From Actinomycetota bacterium (lineage in GTDB: Bacteria; Actinomycetota; Acidimicrobiia; Acidimicrobiales; CADCTF01): DNA of 7,435 nucleotides. Where the stretch lies: assembly GCA_019348305.1 (NCBI GenBank), contig JAHWJQ010000100.1, forward strand, positions 1 through 7,435, in the 5' to 3' direction. Shown piece after piece: positions 1-7,343 of this stretch. The position numbers and the translations under genes were made by a program. The notes below the pieces were generated by a model, which saw only the letters and a program-made list of their open reading frames with translations, made no database searches and was not told where the DNA came from. Every line of letters begins with the position of its first letter. The first letter of the stretch is position 1.

Positions 1-139
1 ATCGGATCGCCTCGTGCGCCGCCTGAAAGGCGCCGCCTCCACCTTCGGCCTCGGCTTCTCGGTCGAGCGCCAGGCGTCGCTCGAGATCCCCGCCTACCGG
101 GGGTCGGCCCGCCTCACCTACGCCCGGCCGGTACCCTGA
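1..139 (+). CDS. DUF881-family protein, C-terminal end (partial)
   Basis: This is the last 45 codons of a gene that begins left of the window; the reading frame starts at base 2 and ends at TGA 137-139. The tail contains [10 protein letters not shown], then LEIPAYRGS, then LTYARPV. This resembles, from memory, the C-terminus of DUF881 proteins such as mycobacterial Rv0012 (FGLGY..., then a short beta-strand ending in a 'FAQP'-like motif). Rv0012 also sits directly upstream of trpG, which supports the call. DUF881 proteins usually have an N-terminal membrane anchor and an extracytoplasmic domain; that part lies outside the window, and the molecular role of the family is unclear. The stop lies four bases before the next ATG, so the two genes are probably co-transcribed. 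The assignment rests on a short tail plus context. Confidence 0.7.
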   Translation, partial: SDRLVRRLKGAASTFGLGFSVERQASLEIPAYRGSARLTYARPVP

Positions 140-143
140 GCCG

Positions 144-721
<578 letters not shown>

Positions 722-722
<1 letters not shown>

Positions 723-737
723 CCCGTCTCAGCGGGT
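722..737. terminator. Short inverted repeat over the convergent trpG and pknB stop codons
   Basis: ACCCG (722-726) and CGGGT (733-737) are perfect reverse complements around a 6-base loop, TCTCAG. The hairpin spans the last base of the trpG stop (720-722), the 6-base gap and the pknB stop (729-731). It is the only dyad I see between the two converging genes, so it could act as a weak bidirectional terminator. The stem is just 5 bp and no T-tract follows on either strand. Rho-dependent termination or transcript overlap is equally possible. Confidence 0.3.
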
Positions 738-2678
738 GGTCGAGGTGGTGGAGCTGGTGGAGCTGGTGGACCCACCGCCGATACCACCGCCGAGGCTGGC
801 CCGGCCCAGCTGCACCACGACCGTCGTGCCCTTCTCCACCTTGGTTCCCGCGGCCGGGCTCTGGGCCACGACCTTCCCGTCGTCGGAGGGGTTGGATGCC
901 ACCGGGGAGCCCTCGCGGTACACGAGGCCGGCGGCCTCGATCTCGGCCCGCGCCTGGTCGGCGGTCTTGCCCCTCACGTTGGGCACCGAGATCAGCTCAG
1001 GGCCCGAAGAGACGACGATGGTGACCGTCGAGCCCTCGTCGACCTTGGTGCCGGCGGCCGGGTCGGTGCGGATGACCTTGCCCTCGTCCACCGTGGACGA
1101 CGCCTCGCGGGTGGCGCGGGTCTTGAAGCCGGCTTGGCCGAGCTCGTTGGCGGCGTCGCTCACGTCCTTGCCGGTGACGTCGGGGATCGCCTTTTGGCTC
1201 TTGCCGGTCGAGACCGTGACCTCGACGGTGCCTCCCTTGGCCAGCTCGGTCTGGGGCGGCGGGTTCTGGGCCACGACCTCGTCCTTGGCGGCCTTCGCAT
1301 CCGGTGCCTGTTTCTCCTGGAGCGTGAGCCCCAACGCGTCGGCGAGGTCGCGGGCGTCGTCGATCTCTTTGCCCACCAGGTTCGGCACCTTGACCTTTTC
1401 GACCTGGGCGGCCACCCGGATGGTCACCGCCGAGCCCTGGTCGACGGGGTTGCCCGCGTCGGGGTCCTGGTCGAAGACCTTGCCCGGTTCCTGCTGGTCG
1501 GTGGGTGACGTCTCTTCCAGTACCTCGAGGCCCTTGTCCTCCAGGATCCGGCGGGCCTCGTCGGCGGTCTTTCCGAGCACGAAGGGCATCTCCACCCGCT
1601 CGGACGCCTGCTCGCCGAAGATGCCGGTCTCCTTGCCGAACAGGTACAGCAGGCCGCCGAGCACGGCCAGCATCACCAGGAGCAGGGCGATGAACGGCCC
1701 GGCCCCCCGTCCTGGCGGCTCCGGTGGCCCGACCGGCCCGCCGGCGACCACGCGGGTGCGGTCGACGACCTGCGTGGCGTCGTATGCGGGGGTGGCGACC
1801 GTTTCGTCGACGGCCGGGACCGTGACCGTCGGGTTGGCCAGTACGAGCCGGCCCTGGCGGAACCGCAGGAGGTCCTGACGCAGCTCTTCGGCGCTGGTGT
1901 AGCGGTCGTTGGGGTTCTTGGCCATCGCCTGCAAGACGATGGCCTCGAAGGCCTGGGGGACGTCGGGGTTGACCTGTCGCGGCGGCACGGGCTGCTCGCG
2001 AACGTGCTTGTAGGCGATGGCCATCGGGTTGTCGCCGGCGAAGGGTGCCCGCCCCGCCACCATCTCATAGAGCACCACGCCCAGGCTGTAGACGTCGCTG
2101 CGGGGATCGACCCGATGGCCCTGGGCCTGCTCGGGGGAGAAGTAGGTCGCCGTGCCCATGACGGCGCCCGTCTGGGTGAGGTCCTGGTCGCTGTTGGCCG
2201 CCCGGGCGATCCCGAAATCGGTGACCTTGACCTGGCCCGTGGGTGAGATGAGCACGTTGCCCGGTTTCACGTCGCGGTGGACGACGCCGCTGCGGTGGGC
2301 GAAGGCCAGTGCGGCGGCGACGTCGGCTCCGATCTCCGCCGCCCGGTCGGCCACGAGCGGCCCCTCCTGGCGGATGATCTGGCCAAGCGTCCGCCCCTCG
2401 ATGAACTCCATGACGATGAAGTAGATGCCGCCCTCCTCTCCCCAGTCGTAGATGGACACGATGTTGGGGTGGGAGAGGTTGGCCGCAGCCTGCGCCTCCC
2501 TGCGGAAGCGCTCGACGAAGTTGCGGTCGGTGGACAGCTCGGGGAACAGGACCTTCAGCGCGACGCGACGGTCCAGCATGAGGTCGTGGGCCACGTAGAC
2601 CTCGGCCATCCCGCCCCTGGCGAGGTGGCGCAGGATCTCGTAGCGCCCACTGAACACCTGTTGGGACTGTTGCGACAT
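729..2678 (-). CDS. pknB: PASTA-domain transmembrane Ser/Thr protein kinase PknB
   Basis: This 649-residue kinase should control growth and division by phosphorylating wall and division proteins at the inner membrane face. The kinase domain spans about 12-272: glycine loop LARGGMAEVY (19-28, with Ala20 where the first Gly usually lies), VALK Lys42, helix-C Glu61, catalytic loop HRDVKPGN (134-141, Asp136) and DFG (154-156). The activation loop TQTGAVMGTATYFSPEQ places Thr168 and Thr170 at the positions of the autophosphorylated threonines of M. tuberculosis PknB. A Pro/Gly-rich juxtamembrane stretch leads to one membrane helix (about 329-347). Four PASTA repeats follow outside (about 361-425, 428-491, 495-558, 562-626), matching mycobacterial PknB. 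The protein ends in a Gly-rich linker and a Ser/Thr run. The ATG at 2678 is preceded by GGGTGGTGAG, a modest ribosome site. A 75-base gap separates it from pbpA, and it converges on trpG. Confidence 0.97.
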   Translation of the reverse strand: MSQQSQQVFSGRYEILRHLARGGMAEVYVAHDLMLDRRVALKVLFPELSTDRNFVERFRREAQAAANLSHPNIVSIYDWGEEGGIYFIVMEFIEGRTLGQIIRQEGPLVADRAAEIGADVAAALAFAHRSGVVHRDVKPGNVLISPTGQVKVTDFGIARAANSDQDLTQTGAVMGTATYFSPEQAQGHRVDPRSDVYSLGVVLYEMVAGRAPFAGDNPMAIAYKHVREQPVPPRQVNPDVPQAFEAIVLQAMAKNPNDRYTSAEELRQDLLRFRQGRLVLANPTVTVPAVDETVATPAYDATQVVDRTRVVAGGPVGPPEPPGRGAGPFIALLLVMLAVLGGLLYLFGKETGIFGEQASERVEMPFVLGKTADEARRILEDKGLEVLEETSPTDQQEPGKVFDQDPDAGNPVDQGSAVTIRVAAQVEKVKVPNLVGKEIDDARDLADALGLTLQEKQAPDAKAAKDEVVAQNPPPQTELAKGGTVEVTVSTGKSQKAIPDVTGKDVSDAANELGQAGFKTRATREASSTVDEGKVIRTDPAAGTKVDEGSTVTIVVSSGPELISVPNVRGKTADQARAEIEAAGLVYREGSPVASNPSDDGKVVAQSPAAGTKVEKGTTVVVQLGRASLGGGIGGGSTSSTSSTTSTTR

Positions 2679-2753
2679 CTCACCACCCAGCCTAGGCGCC
2701 GTAGTGCTTCTGACCCGCTGATGCCGTCTGGGGTTGCTTCTGCCGCCGGAGCG
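2679..2753 (-). promoter_or_regulatory. pbpA-pknB spacer, the widest gap in the minus-strand run
   Basis: All other minus-strand junctions in the window are 4 bases or less, so this 75-base gap is the likeliest place for a separate pknB promoter. Read on the minus strand, TAGGCT (plus 2689-2694) fits the loose actinobacterial -10 pattern TANNNT, but the region 16-17 bases upstream is a poor match to TTGACA. A start from it would give a leader of only a few bases. An 8-base direct repeat, tgcttctg, occurs at 2705-2712 and 2735-2742. I see no terminator hairpin after pbpA. This is a weak prediction. Confidence 0.25.
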
Positions 2754-4196
2754 TCACAAGCCCAGAGCGGCGCGCATGACCGCCTGGGCGATGGGGGCGG
2801 CGACGCGGCCGCCGGTGGCCTCGCCCACCTCCGGTTGGCTCTCGACGAGCACCGAGACGGCGACCTTCTTGCCGTTCCCCTCGCCGAAGCCGATGAACCA
2901 GGCGTGGGCGTTGTCACCGATGGTCTGGGCGGTGCCCGTCTTGCCGCCGACCACGGCGTTGGGCACCTGGGCGGCGCGCCCGGTACCGGAGGTCACCACG
3001 TTGATCATCAGGTCACGCAGCTGCCCCGCCACCTCCGCCGGGACCGCCTGCTTCCACGGCTGGGGCTCGTAGCTGCGAACGAGCGCGCCATCCGAATCCC
3101 TGACCTCTCGCATCACGTGGGGCGTCATGACGGTTCCGCCATTGGCCACCGCTGCGGCCACCAGTGCCATCTGCAGCGGGGTAGACCGGACGTTCTCCTG
3201 GCCGATGGCCGACTTGGCCAAGCCGGCCTCGTCCTGCTTGAACTCCTCCGGCGGGGGGAATTGGGAGGCGGCGGCGGCCGGCAGGTCGATGGGCGGGCGG
3301 TCGTTGAAGCCGAAGTCAGTGGCCTCGTCGAACAACGCCTCGGCACCGAGGTCGATGCCCATCTGGCCGAAGCCGGTGTTGCAGGAGACCCTGAGGAGGT
3401 CGGGCAAGGCACCCCCACAGGTGCCGCCCCCGAAGTTCGGCAGCTTGGCCTTCGTCCGGGGCAGCTGCAGCTCCTTGAGGGGCGGGTACACCCGCGTCGC
3501 GAGCTCGGTGTTGCGTTCCAGTGCGGCGGCACTGGTCACGACCTTGAACGTCGATCCGGGCGCGTAGGTCTCGCGGTAGGACCGGGGCAGGAGGGGCTTG
3601 GCCGGCTGGGAGGTCAGCTGCTCGTAGGCCAGCCGCACGGCCTTCTGGTCGTGGCCGGCGAGAGCGTTGGGGTCAAATGACGGAAAGCTCCAGAGGGCGA
3701 GGATGGCGCCGGTCGAGGGGTCGAGGGCCACCACTGCGCCGCGGCGGTTGCCCAGTCGCTCCCGGGCCAGTTGCTGGAGGCCCTTGTCGATGTTGAGCAC
3801 CACGTCGCCCGTCACCGTCCGCTCGACGAGGACGTCTTTGAGGTTGCGGATGCCGAGGTCGCGGCCAGCCAGCTCGTCGCTGTAGGTGCGCTCCAACCCC
3901 GTCGCGCCGTACGTGAAGGAGAAGAACCCGGTGACGTGGCCGAACAGCTCACCTTCGGGGTACTGCCGCTGGACCTCGAAGGCGTCGTCAACAGGGACCG
4001 ACTTGGCGATGACGGTGCCGTCGGCTGCGACGATCTGGCCCCGGGGCCGGCTGAAGTCGCGCACGGCGACGCGGGTGTTGCGGGAGTCGTTGGCGAGATC
4101 GTCGGCGCGGATGACCTGGAGGTAGTTCAACTGGAGGAACAGCGCGGCGAACAGGGCCATGAGGACGATGCCCACCCGCCGGATCTGACGGTTCAC
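2754..4196 (-). CDS. pbpA: Class B penicillin-binding protein PbpA (peptidoglycan transpeptidase)
   Basis: This 480-residue D,D-transpeptidase would crosslink peptidoglycan outside the membrane; its M. tuberculosis counterpart is about 490 residues and acts in septation and shape. A single N-terminal anchor (about 8-28) is followed by the non-catalytic module with SRPRGQIVAADGTVIA (49-64) and YGATGLERTY (96-105). The transpeptidase domain (about 150-478) has all three active-site motifs: SxxK as Ser215-Thr-Phe-Lys218, SxN as Ser271-Cys-Asn273, and KTGT at 419-422. There is no PASTA domain. The only two cysteines, Cys260 and Cys272, lie close together around the SxN motif. The start is GTG 4194-4196, overlapping the rodA stop by four bases (GTGA), which points to translational coupling with its likely SEDS partner. 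A weak purine stretch precedes it. Confidence 0.96.
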   Translation of the reverse strand: MNRQIRRVGIVLMALFAALFLQLNYLQVIRADDLANDSRNTRVAVRDFSRPRGQIVAADGTVIAKSVPVDDAFEVQRQYPEGELFGHVTGFFSFTYGATGLERTYSDELAGRDLGIRNLKDVLVERTVTGDVVLNIDKGLQQLARERLGNRRGAVVALDPSTGAILALWSFPSFDPNALAGHDQKAVRLAYEQLTSQPAKPLLPRSYRETYAPGSTFKVVTSAAALERNTELATRVYPPLKELQLPRTKAKLPNFGGGTCGGALPDLLRVSCNTGFGQMGIDLGAEALFDEATDFGFNDRPPIDLPAAAASQFPPPEEFKQDEAGLAKSAIGQENVRSTPLQMALVAAAVANGGTVMTPHVMREVRDSDGALVRSYEPQPWKQAVPAEVAGQLRDLMINVVTSGTGRAAQVPNAVVGGKTGTAQTIGDNAHAWFIGFGEGNGKKVAVSVLVESQPEVGEATGGRVAAPIAQAVMRAALGL

Positions 4197-5551
4197 CGCG
4201 CCACCGTCTCATCGAGCTGGTCGTTGCCGGCAGGAGGGGCGGCGGCGGCCGCCGGCCGGGGGCGGGTTCGCCGCTCCATCGCGTCGCCCGAGATGCGCAG
4301 CAACAGGGCGAGGAGGATGTAGTTGGCCAGCAGCGACGAGCCGCCGTAGGAGACGAAGGGCAGGGTGATGCCCGTCAACGGGACCAGCCGCGTCACGCCG
4401 CCCAGGATGATGAAGGTCTGCACGGCGAGGATCACGGTGAGGCCGGTGGCCAGCAGCTTTTCGAAGTCGCTGCGGGCCTGCACGGCGATCCGCAGGCCCA
4501 CGCCGACCATCAAGAGGAAGGCGGCCACGATTGCCGTCGTGCCCAACAGACCAAGCTCCTCGCCGATGGCGGCGAAGATGAAGTCGGTCTCGACCGCAGG
4601 GATCTTCGTGGGGCTGCCCAGCGAGAGCCCGGTGCCGGCAACGCCGCCCGATCCGAAGGCGAACAGGGCTTGCACCAGCTGGAAACCGCGGCCGCCGGCG
4701 TCGGCGAAGGGGTCGAGCCATATGTCGATCCGGGTCCGGACGTGGCTGAAGGCCGACACGGCGAGGAAGGCGCCGATGGAGAACAACAGAAGCCCGAGGA
4801 CGAGGTAGATGCCTCGGGCGGTGGCGACCCAGAGCATCGTCACGAACAGCGCGAAGAACAACAGCGACGAGCCCAGGTCGCGCTCGAAGATCATCACCAC
4901 GAGGGAGAAGAGCCAGGCGGCCAGCACCGGCCCCAAGAACTTGGGGTCGGGAAGGTTGATCGGCCCGATGCGGCGGGTGAAGGTCTGCAGCAGCTCGCGC
5001 TTTTCCACCAGGTAGCCGGCGAAGAAGATGGCCAAGGACAGCTTGGCCAGCTCGCCGGGCTGGAAGGTGGCGGGGCCGATACGGACCCAGATGCGCGAGC
5101 CGTTGATGTTGCGCCCGAGCACCGGCACCAGCGGCAGCAGGAGCAGGGCGACGCCCAGCAGGGCGAAGCTGTAGCGGTACTGCTCGAGGTCCCGCGCCCG
5201 GCGCACGAAGGCCAGGGTGGCGATGAACGCACCCACGCCCACCGCCGTCCACAGTGCCTGCAGGCCGGCCAGGTCGGGGTCGAGGCGGGCGATGAACACG
5301 TAGCCGATCCCGTTCAACAACCCGGCCATGGGCAGGAGCACGCCGTCGGCGTTGGGCGCCAGCCGCCGGGTGGCGACGTGGGCGGCGGCGAGCAGTCCCA
5401 GGATGACCAACAGGAAGGGGACCAGGTTCGCAGGCAGCGACGCCGTCTTGCCCAGGCTGGCCAGCGCATAGCCGCCCGCCGTCACCAGCGCGGCCAGCAC
5501 GACGAGGCCGAGCTCGGTGGTGCGGCGGCTGGGCCGGGCAGCGACGGCCAT
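4193..5551 (-). CDS. rodA: SEDS-family peptidoglycan glycosyltransferase RodA/FtsW
   Basis: This polytopic membrane enzyme polymerises lipid II into glycan strands together with a class B PBP, here most likely PbpA. With the ATG at 5549-5551 it is 452 residues, close to mycobacterial RodA. I count about 12 hydrophobic segments between residues 15 and 419. Family signatures are WVRIGPATFQPGELAKL (155-171), FERDLGSS (222-229) with the presumed catalytic Asp225, the long loop DPFADAGGRGFQLVQA (280-295) followed by GSGG and GTGLSLGS, DFIFAAIGEELG (323-334), and TLPFVSYGGSSLLANY (396-411). An Ala/Pro-rich cytoplasmic tail ends the protein. The frame stays open upstream to 5758, but that part is Arg/Pro/His-rich, unlike the family, and lies inside pstP. 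The chosen ATG shares one base with the pstP stop (TGATG). An FtsW role cannot be excluded by sequence alone, but the gene context favours RodA. Confidence 0.95.
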   Translation of the reverse strand: MAVAARPSRRTTELGLVVLAALVTAGGYALASLGKTASLPANLVPFLLVILGLLAAAHVATRRLAPNADGVLLPMAGLLNGIGYVFIARLDPDLAGLQALWTAVGVGAFIATLAFVRRARDLEQYRYSFALLGVALLLLPLVPVLGRNINGSRIWVRIGPATFQPGELAKLSLAIFFAGYLVEKRELLQTFTRRIGPINLPDPKFLGPVLAAWLFSLVVMIFERDLGSSLLFFALFVTMLWVATARGIYLVLGLLLFSIGAFLAVSAFSHVRTRIDIWLDPFADAGGRGFQLVQALFAFGSGGVAGTGLSLGSPTKIPAVETDFIFAAIGEELGLLGTTAIVAAFLLMVGVGLRIAVQARSDFEKLLATGLTVILAVQTFIILGGVTRLVPLTGITLPFVSYGGSSLLANYILLALLLRISGDAMERRTRPRPAAAAAPPAGNDQLDETVAR

Positions 5552-6852
5552 CAGGGCGATGGGGGCGTGGCCGCAGTGGTGGGGGTCGCCGCCGGGGTCG
5601 TGGGGTCGGGGGAGGACTGTGCCGCCAGGTTGGAGATGTAGCGCCGGGCCTGGGAGATGCTGGTCACCTGGTGGCCGGCCCGCACGTCTTCCACGCGGGC
5701 GGGGGGGATACTGGCCTCGGGAAGAGACGTCCGCTCCTCGACGGTGGGGTCGAACCACAACAGCCCGCCGGGGCGGCCCTTGAAGATGGCGACCTGGCCC
5801 CCGTCGACGCCGACGTAGTAGGTGCCGCGGGCGTAGAGCCAGACGGCCGCGCTGGCGCCGCCGAGCAGCAGGAGCAGCACCAGCACGAAGGCGAAGACCC
5901 GCACCGTGATGCGCCGGTTGGGCAGGTCGTGCACCGCCGGGGGCGGGCCGGCCTGCCAGCTCTCGCCGGCGGAGGCTTGCGCCGGCGGTTCGTGGCGGGA
6001 GAGGCGTCGCAGCTCCGCGTTGCGCTGCTCGGCGGTCATGAGCCCGCCCGGCGCCCGGCGGGATTCGGGGGGCCGGGCGGGGGCCGGCTCGTCGGCGAGG
6101 GCGGCCGAAGCCACCTGTGCCCGGTTGTCGTCGTCGACCACGTCGACCACCACCACACTGATGTTGTCGCCGCCGCCGTTGGCGTTGGCCAGCTCGACCA
6201 GCCGGCGGGCCGCCTCACCGGGATCCGCCACCGTGCGCGCCACCTTGGCGATCTCGGGGTCGGGCACCTCGTTGTAGAGCCCGTCGCTGCACAGCAGCAA
6301 CCGGTCGCCGGCGAACGGCACGATGTTCTGGATGTCCGGGCCGTCGCCGAAGGACGGCCCCAGCACCCTGGTGAGGATGTTGCGCCGGGGATCGACCGCC
6401 GCCTCGTCCTCGGTGAGCTGGCCCTGGCGGAACAGCTCCTGGGGGACGCTGTGGTCGTCGGTGAGCTGGCTCAGCTCCCCGTCGCGCAGCAGGTAGGCGC
6501 GGGAATCGCCGATGTTGGCCACCGCCAGGAGGTCGTCGTCGCCGTCGGTGATGAGGGCGAGGGCGGTGAGGGTCGTGCCCATGTTCCGCAACTCGGCCGA
6601 CCCCCGGGCCGCCTCGTTCATGACCGCCGCGTTGGCCTCGGAGATGGCCTTTTCGAACCCCTCCAGGGTGGGTTGGCGGCGGAAGGCCTCCCGCAGGGTC
6701 TCGACGGCGGCGAGCGAGGCGACCTCGCCACCCTGGTGGCCTCCCATGCCGTCGGCGACGGCGAAGATGACGTCGGAATCGAGGATCATGTCCTGGTTGT
6801 TCTGCCGGCGCCGGCCGACGTCGGTCGCCGAACCCGAGCGCAGTGACGTCAC
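5551..6852 (-). CDS. pstP: PP2C-family Ser/Thr protein phosphatase PstP
   Basis: This 433-residue metal-dependent phosphatase should reverse phosphorylation by PknB and of its targets. The cytoplasmic PP2C domain (about 1-240) shows RQNNQD (16-21), VADGMGGHQGGEVAS (32-46) with metal ligand Asp34, MGTTLTAL (91-98), ANIGDSRAYLLRDG (112-125), LLCSDGL (186-192) with Asp190, and GGGDNISVVVV (226-236) with Asp229. A charged Pro/Ala-rich linker (about 245-312) leads to one membrane helix (about 316-339). The outer part includes YYVGVDGGQVAIFKG (345-359), a motif also typical of actinobacterial PstP proteins, and ends in a Thr/Pro-rich tail. At 433 residues it is shorter than M. tuberculosis PstP (514), mostly after the helix. 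The start is GTG 6850-6852, chosen because GGAGG lies seven bases upstream. It ends on the rodA start. Confidence 0.97.
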   Translation of the reverse strand: MTSLRSGSATDVGRRRQNNQDMILDSDVIFAVADGMGGHQGGEVASLAAVETLREAFRRQPTLEGFEKAISEANAAVMNEAARGSAELRNMGTTLTALALITDGDDDLLAVANIGDSRAYLLRDGELSQLTDDHSVPQELFRQGQLTEDEAAVDPRRNILTRVLGPSFGDGPDIQNIVPFAGDRLLLCSDGLYNEVPDPEIAKVARTVADPGEAARRLVELANANGGGDNISVVVVDVVDDDNRAQVASAALADEPAPARPPESRRAPGGLMTAEQRNAELRRLSRHEPPAQASAGESWQAGPPPAVHDLPNRRITVRVFAFVLVLLLLLGGASAAVWLYARGTYYVGVDGGQVAIFKGRPGGLLWFDPTVEERTSLPEASIPPARVEDVRAGHQVTSISQARRYISNLAAQSSPDPTTPAATPTTAATPPSP

Positions 6853-6856
6853 GCCG

Positions 6857-6866
6857 TCACCTCCCC
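6857..6866 (-). promoter_or_regulatory. Ribosome binding site of pstP, overlapping the fhaB stop
   Basis: On the minus strand this reads GGGGAGGTGA. GGAGG is a strong Shine-Dalgarno core seven bases before the GTG at 6852, and the final TGA is the fhaB stop codon. It is the clearest ribosome site in the window and fixes the pstP start. Ribosomes finishing fhaB would cover it, so the two genes are probably coupled in translation. Confidence 0.7.
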
Positions 6867-7339
6867 ACCTCGAGCACGGTCTTGCCGATCATCAGGCGGT
6901 CGCCGGTGCGCAGGGCGAGCGGCCCTGCCACCTTCTCTTTGTTCCTGGTTCCACGGCGGTTGAGGTAGGTGCCGTTCGTCGAACCGAGGTCCTCCACGAA
7001 GAACTGGCCGTCACGGCGAAAGACGCGGGCGTGCAGCTGCGAGGCGTACGTGTCGTCGATGCGGACCTGGCAGCCGGCGGCGCGCCCCACCGTGAGCTCC
7101 TCCCCCAGTTCGAAGGCCTTGCCCCGGTGCTCCGGCGGCTCCATCACCTTTAGCCGTCCCGGAGCTCCCTTGGGCACCGGCGCCGCCCGATCCCGTGCGG
7201 TAGGACGCGGCTGGGGCGCAGCGGAGAGCTCCCGAGGGCTCGCCACCTCCGCCCACACCGCTCGCAGCACCCGGAAGAAGAACAGGTAGAGCAGGGCCAT
7301 CAGCAGGAACTTGAGGATGGTGAGCAGTGACTCGGGCAC
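6857..7339 (-). CDS. fhaB: Membrane-anchored FHA-domain protein FhaB (FipA)
   Basis: This 160-residue protein matches mycobacterial FhaB/FipA (about 155 residues) in size and layout. In mycobacteria FipA is a kinase substrate linked to FtsZ/FtsQ division complexes. One N-terminal membrane helix (about 5-25, LLTILKFLLMALLYLFFFRV) is followed by a Pro/Ala-rich linker (about 31-60). The FHA domain (about 62-160) has the phosphothreonine-binding residues of the family: Arg86 in VGRAAG, Ser100 and His103 in YASQLHAR, and Asn122 in DLGSTNGTYLN. It ends with DRLMIGKTVLEVG. Thr47 is the only linker threonine and a possible phosphosite, by loose analogy with Thr36 of FipA. The start is GTG 7337-7339, needed to keep the whole helix and four bases after the fhaA stop; the next Met is inside the helix. 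Confidence 0.95.
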   Translation of the reverse strand: MPESLLTILKFLLMALLYLFFFRVLRAVWAEVASPRELSAAPQPRPTARDRAAPVPKGAPGRLKVMEPPEHRGKAFELGEELTVGRAAGCQVRIDDTYASQLHARVFRRDGQFFVEDLGSTNGTYLNRRGTRNKEKVAGPLALRTGDRLMIGKTVLEVGR

Positions 7340-7343
7340 GCCC

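Noticed and set aside
742..770. Tandem 9-base units as an independent repeat element or CRISPR-like array
   Set aside because: The units have no spacers and lie in frame within the Ser/Thr codons of pknB, so they are a coding micro-repeat.
736..1878. Plus-strand open frame of 380 codons opposite the PASTA half of pknB
   Set aside because: Its Ser/Thr/Pro-rich repeats simply mirror the PASTA repeats on the other strand, and it has no recognisable domain or good ribosome site.
2277..3680. Plus-strand open frame of 467 codons opposite pknB and pbpA
   Set aside because: It crosses two well-recognised minus-strand genes and the gap between them. Its product is a Gly/Val/Leu/Asp-rich low-complexity sequence with no family motif, as expected for an antisense shadow in GC-rich DNA.
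4670..5641. Plus-strand open frame of 323 codons opposite rodA
   Set aside because: It is Gln/Glu/Gly/His-rich low complexity, antisense to conserved membrane segments of RodA.
5552..5758. Upstream extension of the rodA frame by 69 codons
   Set aside because: The extra residues are rich in Arg, Pro, His and Gly with no membrane segment, and lie wholly within the pstP coding region. The internal ATG at 5551 gives the family's normal length and the typical TGATG junction with pstP.
5671..6846. Plus-strand open frame of 391 codons opposite pstP
   Set aside because: It lies antisense to a complete PP2C phosphatase with all catalytic motifs. The product is Gly/Val/Asp/His-rich without motifs.
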